DNA from: Gammaproteobacteria bacterium
GTDB taxonomy: Bacteria > Pseudomonadota > Gammaproteobacteria > Nevskiales > Nevskiaceae
Direction of reading: 5' to 3'
NCBI GenBank assembly: GCA_026398815.1
Contig: JAPLSA010000031.1
Coordinates: 1-64,000, forward strand
DNA: 64,000 nucleotides
Shown piece by piece: positions 55,189 to 64,000 of this stretch. Both the position numbers and the translations under genes were made by a program. Under the pieces are notes generated by a model. That model was not told the origin of the DNA, searched no databases, and saw only the letters and a program-made list of their open reading frames with translations. Each line of letters begins with the position of its first letter. The stretch's first letter is position 1.

Positions 55189-57282
55189 TCAGCCGGCCCG
55201 GTTCTGGTAGCGATCGAGTGCGGCGCGGGCCGTCGGGCTCAGGTCGACCGGCAGCGTCCGCTCGGCGAGCAGGTCGTCGAGCAGCATCCGCGACTTCAGC
55301 AGCAGCGTGTTGCTGCCGTTGAACTCGGCGAACGCCGCACAGTCGAGGCCGGCGTAGTAGGCCACCGCCTTCATCCAGCGCCGCTCGTTGCGGTCCGGAT
55401 CGAAGACCTGGAACCAGGCGCCGGGCTGGATCAGCTGCTCGAGCAGTTCGCTGGCGCGATCCCGGGGTTCCGGCGCCGCAGTGCCGGCGTCGTCGGCTGC
55501 CGGCGCGCCAGCTTCGTCGGCAACGGTCGCCGTTTCCGCTGTCGCTGCCATCGGGCCGATCGACGCCAGCCGCGCCTCGAATGCCTGCAGCGCCGCCGTG
55601 ACGCGCGCCTCGGCGAGGCCCACCGACTTGAACTCCGCTTCCAGCACCGTCAGCAGGCTGCGCCGCTGCGGTTCGCTGCGCAGGTCGACGCGCGCCGGAT
55701 CGAGCATCGCCAGCAGGCGGTCCAGAGAATCGATGCCGCGCCGCCATTCGACGCTGTCCGGACCGCGGTGCACCAGGTGCATGGCCATCATCGGCGCCCA
55801 CAGCGAGTTCAGCAGCGGCCGGATGTCATCGGGGATGGTCATGCCCTGGGTCTTGAGCTGCAGCTCCTCGGCGATGATCTGCCGCACCTTGCGGACGATG
55901 GTGGCGCGGCGCGCGGCGGTCTGCGCCATCTGCTGCTCGATAAAGCGCTCGGCCTGCTCGATGCCCAGCAGCTCGATTTCCGGCGGCGGTTTGCGCAGCG
56001 CTTCGGCGGCGACCTCGAACTGCTTCTGGATCTGCTGCACCAGCTCGGCGATGCGGTCCAGCTGCTGCGGCCCGCCGACCTTCGCCGTCGAGGCCATCGT
56101 CGCCAGCTCGTTGATCAGGCCGCGCACCGGGTGATCGGGATCGACGACGAAGGCGATGTCCTTCAGCGCCACCTTCATGGTCGCCATCCGCAGCGCGTCG
56201 AACTGCGGGCGCAGGTCGCCGGGCAGATGCGGATCGGCCAGGAACTCGTTGAACATGTGGCCGACCAGGTTCGCGCGCTGCACGTAGGCCGTGGTCTGCC
56301 GGGGCGACCAGCCGGCGACCGGCTGGCCCAGCGAGGCGGCCGCCAGATCGGCGGCGAGGCTGGCGGTGCCGTCGTCGAGGAAGTCGATGCCGCTGGCCAG
56401 CGCCGTCGCCCCCAGCCGCTGCAGGCTGGCCAGCGTCTGCGGATCGAAACCCGGCGACATCATCAGCGACGCCGCCAGTCCGGCCGGCGCGCGGAACTCC
56501 GGCTGCGGCGAGGAATGCCCGGGCGTGTTGGCGAAGGTTGGCGGCGGGGCGCTGCTGGCCGCCGCGTCGGCCGCCGGGCTGCTGTCGCCGAAGCCGCGAT
56601 TCGGCAGCAGGGCCGATGGCGACAGCCGCACGCCGCCGAGCTTCAGCACGTTCAGCACGCGCGCATAGAGGTCGGCGAGCTTGCTGATCACCAGCCGGTC
56701 GAACAGCTTGAACACCACCAGCTCGACGTCGTGGCCGATGTCCAGCGTCTCGGCAGCCTTGCGGAAGGCATGGCAGATGCTGATCGGCGCCAGCGCGTCG
56801 GCCGAGATCGGCGCCTGCTGCTCCTCGATCAGCACCTTCAGCCGGCCGTTGATCTCCCACAAGGTGGCCTTGTAGAGACTCTCCGCCTTGGTCGCCATGT
56901 TCTGCACGGCGATGTCGAGATCCAGCGCCGCGTCGTTCTGCAGCGACAGCTCCTGCTCGTCACTGCCGGCACTGGCCGACGACACCGGCGCAGCGTTGCT
57001 GCCGAAGCCGGCGCTGTAGATCGCGCTGAACTGCTCGGACATGTTCTTGCGGCCCATGCGGACGGCCCGCATGGTGTCGAAGAACAGCCGGCGATCCTGA
57101 TTGTTGGTGGCCCGTTCGGCGAACTCGAACAGCAGGTCGTCGGCGCCTTCGAACATCACGTTGAGGCGCTCGCGCAGCGTCTCCACTGCTTGCGTGCGCA
57201 GGCTTTCGACCAGCTGCACCACGGACTCGGACGCCCGCGGCCGGCCGCGCGGCAGGCTGACCACCTTCGGGCCGCTGCTCAT
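55189..57282 (-). CDS. DUF1631 family protein
   Basis: 697 aa; FEFAERATNNQDRRLFFDTMR..., C-terminal GAWFQVFDPDRNERRWMKAVAYY; resembles DUF1631. Confidence 0.8.
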   Translation of the reverse strand: MSSGPKVVSLPRGRPRASESVVQLVESLRTQAVETLRERLNVMFEGADDLLFEFAERATNNQDRRLFFDTMRAVRMGRKNMSEQFSAIYSAGFGSNAAPVSSASAGSDEQELSLQNDAALDLDIAVQNMATKAESLYKATLWEINGRLKVLIEEQQAPISADALAPISICHAFRKAAETLDIGHDVELVVFKLFDRLVISKLADLYARVLNVLKLGGVRLSPSALLPNRGFGDSSPAADAAASSAPPPTFANTPGHSSPQPEFRAPAGLAASLMMSPGFDPQTLASLQRLGATALASGIDFLDDGTASLAADLAAASLGQPVAGWSPRQTTAYVQRANLVGHMFNEFLADPHLPGDLRPQFDALRMATMKVALKDIAFVVDPDHPVRGLINELATMASTAKVGGPQQLDRIAELVQQIQKQFEVAAEALRKPPPEIELLGIEQAERFIEQQMAQTAARRATIVRKVRQIIAEELQLKTQGMTIPDDIRPLLNSLWAPMMAMHLVHRGPDSVEWRRGIDSLDRLLAMLDPARVDLRSEPQRRSLLTVLEAEFKSVGLAEARVTAALQAFEARLASIGPMAATAETATVADEAGAPAADDAGTAAPEPRDRASELLEQLIQPGAWFQVFDPDRNERRWMKAVAYYAGLDCAAFAEFNGSNTLLLKSRMLLDDLLAERTLPVDLSPTARAALDRYQNRAG

Positions 57283-57529
57283 GCGCCCGCCTTTGCGCGC
57301 GCAGCCGCTGCCGCCCCGGCGGGCAGGACGCGGAACAGCAGCGGGCGTGATCGGGCAATCATCTCGGCACTTTAGGCGGCGGCACTGTCAATACCGACCG
57401 GATGATGGGTTTTATCTATCTGCAGACTGGCTGCCGCAGATGCCGGCCGTGAAGTGTCCCCGATCTACGGCCCGGCTGTCTGCTTTCGGTCCCTGGCAGC
57501 CGATTTGCCGGGCGCGTGGCGGCCGGCGC

Positions 57530-59359
57530 TCAGGCCGGCAGCGCGCCCTGCTCGCGCAACTGCAGGTTCCACAGGCCGGCGTAGACGCCGCCGAGGGCGA
57601 GCAGCTCCGGATGGCGGCCCTGCTCGATCACCCGGCCCTGGTCGAGCACCACGATGCAATCGGCATCGGTGACCGTCGACAGCCGATGGGCGATGACCAG
57701 CGTCGTGCGTCGCTCGGTCGCCGCGTGCAGGGCGTCGAGGATCGCCGCTTCGGCGCCGGAGTCCAGCGACGACGTGGCTTCGTCGAGGATCAGGATCGGC
57801 GGGTCCTTGAGCAGCGCGCGGGCGATGGCAATGCGCTGCTTCTCGCCGCCCGACACCTTCAGCCCGCGTTCGCCGACCGGCGTGTCGTAGCCCTGCGGCA
57901 GCCGGGCGATGAAGGTTTCCAGATGCGCCAGCCGCGCCGCCCGTTCCACCTCGGCGCGCGAGGCGCCGGGCCGGCCGTAGGCGATGTTGTATTCGATGGT
58001 GTCGTTGAACAGCACGGTGTCCTGCGGCACCACGCCGATCAGCTGGCGCAGCGCGTCCTGCGGCATCGCGCGCAGATCGACGCCATTGACCAGGATGCGG
58101 CCGCCATCCGGGTCGTAGAAGCGGAACAGCAGCCGCGCCAAGGTCGACTTGCCGGCACCGCTGGCGCCGACCACGGCCAGCTTCTGACCCGGCGCGATGG
58201 TGAAGCTGACGCCGCGCAGGATCGGCCGCGCCGCGTGATAGCCGAACTGCACGTCGTCGAAGCGCACCTGGGGGCTGCCGCCGACCCGCTGCGGCGCCTG
58301 CGCGTCGGTGGCATCGCGCACCCGCGGCACCCGGTCGAGCAGGCCGAACATCTTCTGCATGTCGGTCAGCGCGCGGCGGATCTCGCGGTAGACGAAGCCG
58401 AGGAAGTTCAGCGGCACGAACAGCTGGATCATGTAGGCGTTGACCGCGACGAAGCCGCCGACCGTCATCGCACCCACCGTCACTTCGCTGGCCGCCAGCC
58501 ACATCATCGCGGTGATCGAGCCGGCCACGATCAGCGCCTGGCCGGTGTTCAGCGCCGACAGCGACTGCCGGTTCTGCGAGGTCGCCTTCTCCCAGGCCGC
58601 CATGCTGTCGTCGTAGCGCGCCGCTTCCCAGCGCTCGTTGCCGAAGTACTTGACCGTTTCGTAGTTCAGCAGCGCGTCGATGGCCCGCGTGTTGGCCTTC
58701 GAATCCATGCTGTTGGCTTCGCGGACGAACTTGGTGCGCCATTCGGTGACTACCACCGAGAAGCCGACATAGACCACCACCGACACCGCAGCAATCACTG
58801 CGAAGCGCACGTCGTACTGCTGCCACAGGATGCCGGCGACCAGCGCGATCTCGAACAGCGTCGGCACGATGTTGAAGGTCAGAAAGCGCAGCAGGAAGCT
58901 GATGCCGTCGACGCCGCGCTCGATGTCGCGGCTCAAGGCACCGGTGCGGCGCGACAGGTGGAAGTCGAGATCCAGCCGGTGCAGGTGCTCGAACACCTGC
59001 AGCGCCGCGCGCCGCTGGGCCCGTTCGGCGACCTTGCCGAACACCAGGTCGCGCAGCTCGCCGAGCAGCACGTTCAGGAAGCGGAAGCCGCCGTAGGCCA
59101 GCAGCAGCGCCGCCGGTACCACCAGCACCACGCCATCCTTCGGCGTCAGCGCATCGACCAGGTCCTTCAGCACCTGCGGCAGCCAGACACCGGCGATCTT
59201 GGCGATGAACAGCAGCGCCAGCGCCAGGCTCAGGCGGCCGGGAAACTCGGCGAGATACGGCTTGAGCGCCGCCAGCGCCTTGCCGAGCGAGGGTTCGATG
59301 GCCGGTTCGCCGGCAGCATCGGCGGTATCAGGGGTGCGGCGACGGGCGGAAGGAGACAA
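57530..59359 (-). CDS. ATM1-type ABC exporter (TMD-NBD half transporter)
   Basis: TMD with HLSRRTGALSRDIERGVDGISFLLRF, VGASGAGKSTLARLLFRFYDP, VSGGEKQRIAIARALLKDPPILILDEATSSLD. Confidence 0.94.
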   Translation of the reverse strand: MSPSARRRTPDTADAAGEPAIEPSLGKALAALKPYLAEFPGRLSLALALLFIAKIAGVWLPQVLKDLVDALTPKDGVVLVVPAALLLAYGGFRFLNVLLGELRDLVFGKVAERAQRRAALQVFEHLHRLDLDFHLSRRTGALSRDIERGVDGISFLLRFLTFNIVPTLFEIALVAGILWQQYDVRFAVIAAVSVVVYVGFSVVVTEWRTKFVREANSMDSKANTRAIDALLNYETVKYFGNERWEAARYDDSMAAWEKATSQNRQSLSALNTGQALIVAGSITAMMWLAASEVTVGAMTVGGFVAVNAYMIQLFVPLNFLGFVYREIRRALTDMQKMFGLLDRVPRVRDATDAQAPQRVGGSPQVRFDDVQFGYHAARPILRGVSFTIAPGQKLAVVGASGAGKSTLARLLFRFYDPDGGRILVNGVDLRAMPQDALRQLIGVVPQDTVLFNDTIEYNIAYGRPGASRAEVERAARLAHLETFIARLPQGYDTPVGERGLKVSGGEKQRIAIARALLKDPPILILDEATSSLDSGAEAAILDALHAATERRTTLVIAHRLSTVTDADCIVVLDQGRVIEQGRHPELLALGGVYAGLWNLQLREQGALPA

Positions 59360-59436
59360 GGCGGAACAATCCGGGCGGAAGGACAGCCGCTATGTTGCGC
59401 TGTCCGGTGCCGGTTCAAGCCGCCACGCGTGCGTGA

Positions 59437-60546
59437 TCAGGGCGCGGCGGTGCGGTCCGGGCTGACGCTGGCCTGCACCGCCGCCCAGTCGATCGCCAGC
59501 GGCGGGTAGTCCTGCTTCGGCAGCGCGGCGATGCCGGCCTCGATCGCCTCGATCCGGGCCTCGGTCGCCGGGTGGCTCGACAGCAGCGCGATCGGCATCT
59601 GCGGCGCTTCCTTCTCCAGCGTGCGGAAGAAGTCGGCCATGCCCTGCGGCGCGATGTCCGCGCGCACCAGCGCCCGCAGGCCCAGGCGATCGGCCTCCGC
59701 TTCCAGATCGCGGCTGTAGCTGAGCGTGCCGATCTGGTAGGCCAGCATTCCGGCCACGGCGCTGACATCGCCAAGCACCACGGTGGCCAGCGCCGCCACG
59801 CCGAGGCCGTTGATCATCGATTTCAACGTGTGGCGTTGCTCGATGTGCTGGATCTCGTGGGCCAGCACGCCGGCAAGTTCCTCCGGTGTCCTGGCCGCCG
59901 CGATCAGCCCCCGGTGCACCACCACCTGGCCGCCCGGAGCTGCGAAGGCGTTGATGCTGGGCTCGTCGAGCAGCGCCCAGTGGTAGCTGTAGCGCGAACC
60001 GGCCGTGAGCCGCCCGCCGATCTCGCGCAGCGCGTCGACCGCCGGCCCCTGCTCGATCAGCTTGCCGCCCTTTTTCAGTTCCGCGAGCGTCGCCGCGCCG
60101 AGCTTCGCCTCGGCCTCGGGCGGCACATGGTCCGCCGCCCAGGACACCAGGGCGCCGTAGGTCCACCACAGGCTGGCCAGCAGCAGCGCCGCCGCAGCGG
60201 CAACACCGGTGATCAGCCGCCATTGGTGGCGATTGCGCCGGGTGCCGCGCGCATGCCGCTGCAGCGCGGCGTCGAGCAGCGCCGGTGCGGTGCCGACCAG
60301 CGTGGCTTCTGCCGCCGCGTCGACCGGGCTGATCGACAGCCGCCCGGCCGGCGTGTCCCAGCCGAGGTAGAGGCGATCGTGGTCGAAGCCGCCGGTGTCG
60401 ACGCGCAGCTGGTCGACGGCGATGTCCAGCTCCGGCCCCGGCTCGGCGGCGACCCGCAGGTGCTGGCCCACGAACCAGGCGCTGGCCGGGACGCCGGCCG
60501 CCGGCAGGTCGCGGCCGTACAGCCGGACGGCGAAGCGGCCGTTCAT
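59437..60546 (-). CDS. M48 family metallopeptidase
   Basis: LAHEIQHIEQRHTLKSMINGLG, EAEADRLGLRALV. Confidence 0.9.
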   Translation of the reverse strand: MNGRFAVRLYGRDLPAAGVPASAWFVGQHLRVAAEPGPELDIAVDQLRVDTGGFDHDRLYLGWDTPAGRLSISPVDAAAEATLVGTAPALLDAALQRHARGTRRNRHQWRLITGVAAAAALLLASLWWTYGALVSWAADHVPPEAEAKLGAATLAELKKGGKLIEQGPAVDALREIGGRLTAGSRYSYHWALLDEPSINAFAAPGGQVVVHRGLIAAARTPEELAGVLAHEIQHIEQRHTLKSMINGLGVAALATVVLGDVSAVAGMLAYQIGTLSYSRDLEAEADRLGLRALVRADIAPQGMADFFRTLEKEAPQMPIALLSSHPATEARIEAIEAGIAALPKQDYPPLAIDWAAVQASVSPDRTAAP

Positions 60547-61367
60547 TCGCCGCCGCCGCTGCCGCCAAGCAGGATGTTGGCGATCACGAAAGCCGCGATC
60601 GCGATCACCCAGAGAATGCCCAGTGCGCCGCGCGGCCGGCTAGCCGCCATCGCCGAGCCGAGCATCGTCTGGCTCAGGCGCTTCAGCGGCATCGATTGCA
60701 GCCAGATCGTGCCCGGCCCGCTGAGCTGCGCGAAGAACAGGCCCTCGCCACCGAACAGCGCCGACTTCAGCCGTCCGACATAGCGGATGTCGTAATGCAC
60801 GGTGTTCTGCAGCGCCACCAGGCAGCCGGTGTCGACGCGCAGCGATTCGCCCGGCGCCAGTCGCATCTCGGTCAGCGCGCCGCTGGCGTGGATGAACGCG
60901 GTGCCGTTGCCGGTCAGCCGCTGCATGATGAAACCCTCGCCGCCGAACAGGCCGACGCGGATGCGCTTCTGCAGCGCCACGCCGATCTCCACACCGCGGG
61001 CGCCAGCCAGAAAGCCGCCGCGCTGCACGATCAGCTCGCCGCCGACCGCCGCCAGATCCACCGGCACGATCTGGCCGGGGCTGGCCGCGGCAAACGCCAC
61101 CCGGCGCGGCCCGGCGGCGTCGTTGGCGTAGACCGAGGTGAACAGCGACTCGCCGCTGAAGCTGCGGCGGATGCCGCGCCACAGCCGGCCGAGGAAATGC
61201 GTTTCGCGGCCGCTGCCGTCGCCGATTTCCGAGCGGATGGTCACGCCGTCGTCGACGTACATCATCGCGCCCGGCTCCGACACCGCGCAGCGGCCCGGGG
61301 CCAGCCGCAGTTCGACGTACTGCAGGTCGTCGCCGTGGATGCTGTAGTCGATCGGGTCCATGTCCAT
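60543..61367 (-). CDS. AIM24/TIGR00266 family protein
   Basis: YVELRLAPGRCAVSEPGAMMYVDDGV; GLFGGEGFIMQRLTGNGTAFIHASG. Confidence 0.88.
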   Translation of the reverse strand: MDMDPIDYSIHGDDLQYVELRLAPGRCAVSEPGAMMYVDDGVTIRSEIGDGSGRETHFLGRLWRGIRRSFSGESLFTSVYANDAAGPRRVAFAAASPGQIVPVDLAAVGGELIVQRGGFLAGARGVEIGVALQKRIRVGLFGGEGFIMQRLTGNGTAFIHASGALTEMRLAPGESLRVDTGCLVALQNTVHYDIRYVGRLKSALFGGEGLFFAQLSGPGTIWLQSMPLKRLSQTMLGSAMAASRPRGALGILWVIAIAAFVIANILLGGSGGGE

Positions 61368-61568
61368 CGCGCAGGTCTCCAGGTGGGTGCGGCCGGCGCC
61401 GGCCGGACTAGTGCAGCGCGTACCGCAAACCGTCAGCGCCGTGCCGTGTATCGCGGCGCGACGCGACGTTGCGAATGGTCGCCATCGAACAACGATGGCT
61501 CCTCATCGCACCTCGATTCGCAGCACGATCCATCGCCGCATCACGCACGCTTCGTTGTCTGCGCGGCA

Positions 61569-62762
61569 CTAGCGGTTCATTTCGCGAACGATGCGCCACT
61601 GGCCGTCCGGCTGGCGACGCCAGTACTGGTCCTTGCGGGAGCTGGAAGCAAAATTGTCGCTGACGTAGTTCTGCAGGAACTGCGCCACCACCAGCCCCGA
61701 CTCACCCGGATAGGCGAACAGGCTGAGATCGCCGATGCCGATCTGGACGCGCTGCTTGCCGGCGTTGACGCGGCGCTTGTAGTCGCTGAACGTGTCCTTG
61801 TCCATGCCGTCGTCGGTACGGAAATCGGCTGCGTAGTGCTCGAGATAGGCCTCGGTGTCGAGCGCCGACCAGTCGCCGCGCCACTGCTCGATCGCCTTGA
61901 CCAGCTGCGCGCGGTCGTCCTGCAGCGCTGCCGGGGCGATCCAGTCGACCTGCTCGGCGAGCACCACCGGCGTGCTGCCGATCGCCACCGTGCGCTTCAG
62001 GCTCAGCAGATCGGCGTTGGAAAAGGTCACGCAGCCTTCGCTGGAGCGCGGTGCGCGGACATAGGTTTCGGGCGGCACGCCGTGCAGCCAGATGCCGGAG
62101 CCGGTGCGGCCGAGCGCGCGGTCCCAGGAATTCGGATAGTTCAGCGGCAGCGCACCGGCGCCGTACAGCGGCGGCAGCTGTTCGTCCGGCAGCCAGCCGT
62201 TGATCCGGTAGATGCCGATCGGCGTCCGCAGATCGCCCTCGCTCTGCTTGCCGAAGCCGCTGCGGCCGATGCCGGCGTAGAGATTGCGGACCACCCGCAG
62301 CTTGCCGTCGTCCTGTTCCAGCAGGTAGGCGCGGCCCTTGCCGAGGTCGACCACCAGCGCGTGGCGGATGTCGGCGGACAGCTTCAGCAGCGTCGCCGGC
62401 ACCAGGCCGGCAGCGGGCAGCGCCCGCAGCGTGTTGCCGCGCTGGCGATACTCGGCCAGCAGATCGCGCAGCTTGGGATCTTCGTCATCGGCCAGCGGCG
62501 AGCCGATGCGGGCGCCGGAACGCATCGCCAGCACATGGCCGAACAGCAGCTGGGCGAGTCGGAAATTCGGTTCGTCGCGGACCAGCGCTTCCAGGCGGCG
62601 GCTGGCGTCGGCGTAAGCGCCGTCCTGCATCGCCGCGACCGCGACCGCCAGCCGGTCTTCCGGATGCACGGCCAGGCTGCCGGCCGCCGATGCCGCGCTG
62701 GCCACCATCAACAGGCCGCCAGCGGCCAGCGCGCGCAGACGGGCCGCAACCTGCACGGGCAA
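61569..62762 (-). CDS. L,D-transpeptidase (YkuD) with C-terminal NTF2-like domain
   Basis: TPIGIYRINGWL, GIWLHGVPPETYVRAPRSSEGCVTFSNADL; C-terminal IEQWRGDWSALDTEAYLEHYAADF. Confidence 0.9.
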   Translation of the reverse strand: MPVQVAARLRALAAGGLLMVASAASAAGSLAVHPEDRLAVAVAAMQDGAYADASRRLEALVRDEPNFRLAQLLFGHVLAMRSGARIGSPLADDEDPKLRDLLAEYRQRGNTLRALPAAGLVPATLLKLSADIRHALVVDLGKGRAYLLEQDDGKLRVVRNLYAGIGRSGFGKQSEGDLRTPIGIYRINGWLPDEQLPPLYGAGALPLNYPNSWDRALGRTGSGIWLHGVPPETYVRAPRSSEGCVTFSNADLLSLKRTVAIGSTPVVLAEQVDWIAPAALQDDRAQLVKAIEQWRGDWSALDTEAYLEHYAADFRTDDGMDKDTFSDYKRRVNAGKQRVQIGIGDLSLFAYPGESGLVVAQFLQNYVSDNFASSSRKDQYWRRQPDGQWRIVREMNR

Positions 62763-62797
62763 TCGCGACCGGAGTGGAAAAATGCCGGAACCGCGTG

Positions 62798-63787
62798 TCA
62801 GCGCAGCGTTTCCCGGCTGATCTTCCAGCTGCCGTCGACCTGCACCAGTTCGACGATCTTGGTGACCTTGTCGGCGATCGTGTCGGAGCTGTAGTCCTGC
62901 GTGAAGGTGACGCTGGCGTGCTGGCCGTCGATGCGGGTGACTTCGGCGTCCTGCACCACGACGTTGATGGTCTTGGCCTTGCCGATGCGGATGCGGCGCT
63001 GGTCACGCCATTCGGCGAGCGCCAGCCCGCCCTCCGGCTTGAAGTCCGGTGCGTAGGCGGCGAGATAGGCATCGACATCGCGGCTCGACCAGGCGGCGGC
63101 CCAGACGTCGAGCGCCTTCAGCACGGCCTCGTTGCCGGGCGCGCCGGCAGCTACTGGCGGCGCCGCTGCGGCGGCAGCCGGGGCCGGTGCCGCAGCAGCG
63201 GCCGGCGCTGCCGCCGGAGCCGGCGTGGCCGCAGCGGCTGCCGCTGCCGCCACCCGTGCCGAGGCGGAAGCGCCGCCGGCGGTCAGGTTGTTGAGCAGCG
63301 ACAGCTTGTAGCGGGTCGTCGCATTGGTGGAATCCAGCGCCAGCGCCCGGTTGTAGGCAGCGCCGGCCAGCGCGGCGTAGATGTCGCCGAGGTTCTCGTG
63401 CGCCGTCGCGTACGAAGGATTGGTGTTCAGCGCCGCTTCCAGCGCGTCGCGGGCCTTGTTGTAGTCACCGGCCTGCGCGTACAGCACCGCCAGGTTGTTG
63501 TACGGCTCGGGCAGCTGCGGGTAGTCGCGGGTCAGGTCGGTGAAGGCCTTGATGGCGTCGGCCGTCTTGCTCTGCTTGACCAGGATCAGGGCGCGCGTGA
63601 AGCGGCCTTCGGCGTCCTGCGGATTGCTGGAAAGGAAGCGGTCGACGCGCTTCAGCGCGCCATCGAGATCGCCCTGCTTGAGCAGCGTCTGGGCTTCGTC
63701 GACCGGCGACGCCGCCTGCGCCGTGAAGGCGGCCGCGAATGCCGACAACATCATGCATGCTGCGCTGTGACGAAAAGTCCGGTTCAC
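62798..63787 (-). CDS. TPR protein with Ala/Pro linker and C-terminal NTF2-like domain
   Basis: Signal peptide, TPR repeats (PEPYNNLAVLYAQAGDYNKARDALEAALNTNP), LDVWAAAWSSRDVDAYLAAYAPDFKPEGG; GTG start inferred. Confidence 0.85.
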   Translation of the reverse strand: MNRTFRHSAACMMLSAFAAAFTAQAASPVDEAQTLLKQGDLDGALKRVDRFLSSNPQDAEGRFTRALILVKQSKTADAIKAFTDLTRDYPQLPEPYNNLAVLYAQAGDYNKARDALEAALNTNPSYATAHENLGDIYAALAGAAYNRALALDSTNATTRYKLSLLNNLTAGGASASARVAAAAAAAATPAPAAAPAAAAAPAPAAAAAAPPVAAGAPGNEAVLKALDVWAAAWSSRDVDAYLAAYAPDFKPEGGLALAEWRDQRRIRIGKAKTINVVVQDAEVTRIDGQHASVTFTQDYSSDTIADKVTKIVELVQVDGSWKISRETLR

Positions 63788-63971
63788 GCGGGCTCCTTGG
63801 ATACGCCTGGTAGGGAAGATGGGAAAATGATGACAGCCCGGCCGGCTGTGACGACAAGCTGCATGCCACCGGCTGAGCGAACCCGCTCCGGACGTGCGAA
63901 TGCGCGCGAAATATACCAGCTGGCGCCGTCCGCTCACCGCCTGCGCGGGCGTTGGAATCACTCATAACGAT

Positions 63972-64000
63972 ATGCAGCTGCTCATCGTCAAGACCACCTC
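63972..64000 (+). CDS. 5' end of a truncated ORF (MQLLIVKTTS...), possibly a heptosyltransferase/GT9
   Basis: Only 9-10 codons visible; MxxLIVKTSS is a common GT9 start. Confidence 0.35.

Noticed and set aside
55033-57375. 780-aa plus-strand ORF opposite DUF1631
   Set aside because: Low-complexity antisense frame; the minus-strand gene has coherent family features

Overview
High-GC gammaproteobacterial chromosomal window (a Nevskiales/Xanthomonadales-like lineage is my inference, not tested). It contains the canonical oriC neighbourhood: gyrB-recF-dnaN-dnaA on the minus strand and rpmH-rnpA-yidD-yidC-mnmE on the plus strand, with DnaA boxes on both sides of dnaA. Other housekeeping blocks are ttcA/tamA/tamB, lptM-lysA-polA, engB, cytochrome c4/dsbA, apaG/sufT, purE/purK, a TetR-TolC-EmrAB efflux locus, and a cobalamin riboswitch with a BtuB receptor and a cobalamin adenosyltransferase. 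The most interesting accessory segment is about 8.2-10.8 kb, between tamB and an esterase. It holds a visibly lower-GC single-chain ABC-type ATPase + DUF4435/TOPRIM-like gene, which resembles a fused PARIS (AriA-AriB) anti-phage system. The gene ends inside a textbook integron attC site whose two extrahelical bases are recognisable, and a decayed second cassette and REP-like palindromes follow; no integrase is visible. An inverted/direct-repeat operator-like array precedes the gene. A second highlight is the polA-engB intergenic region (about 16.22-16.33 kb), which encodes three consecutive hairpins with C-rich loops ending in a U-tract, resembling an sX13-type sRNA. All calls come from reading the sequence and the supplied ORF translations; no database searches were run.
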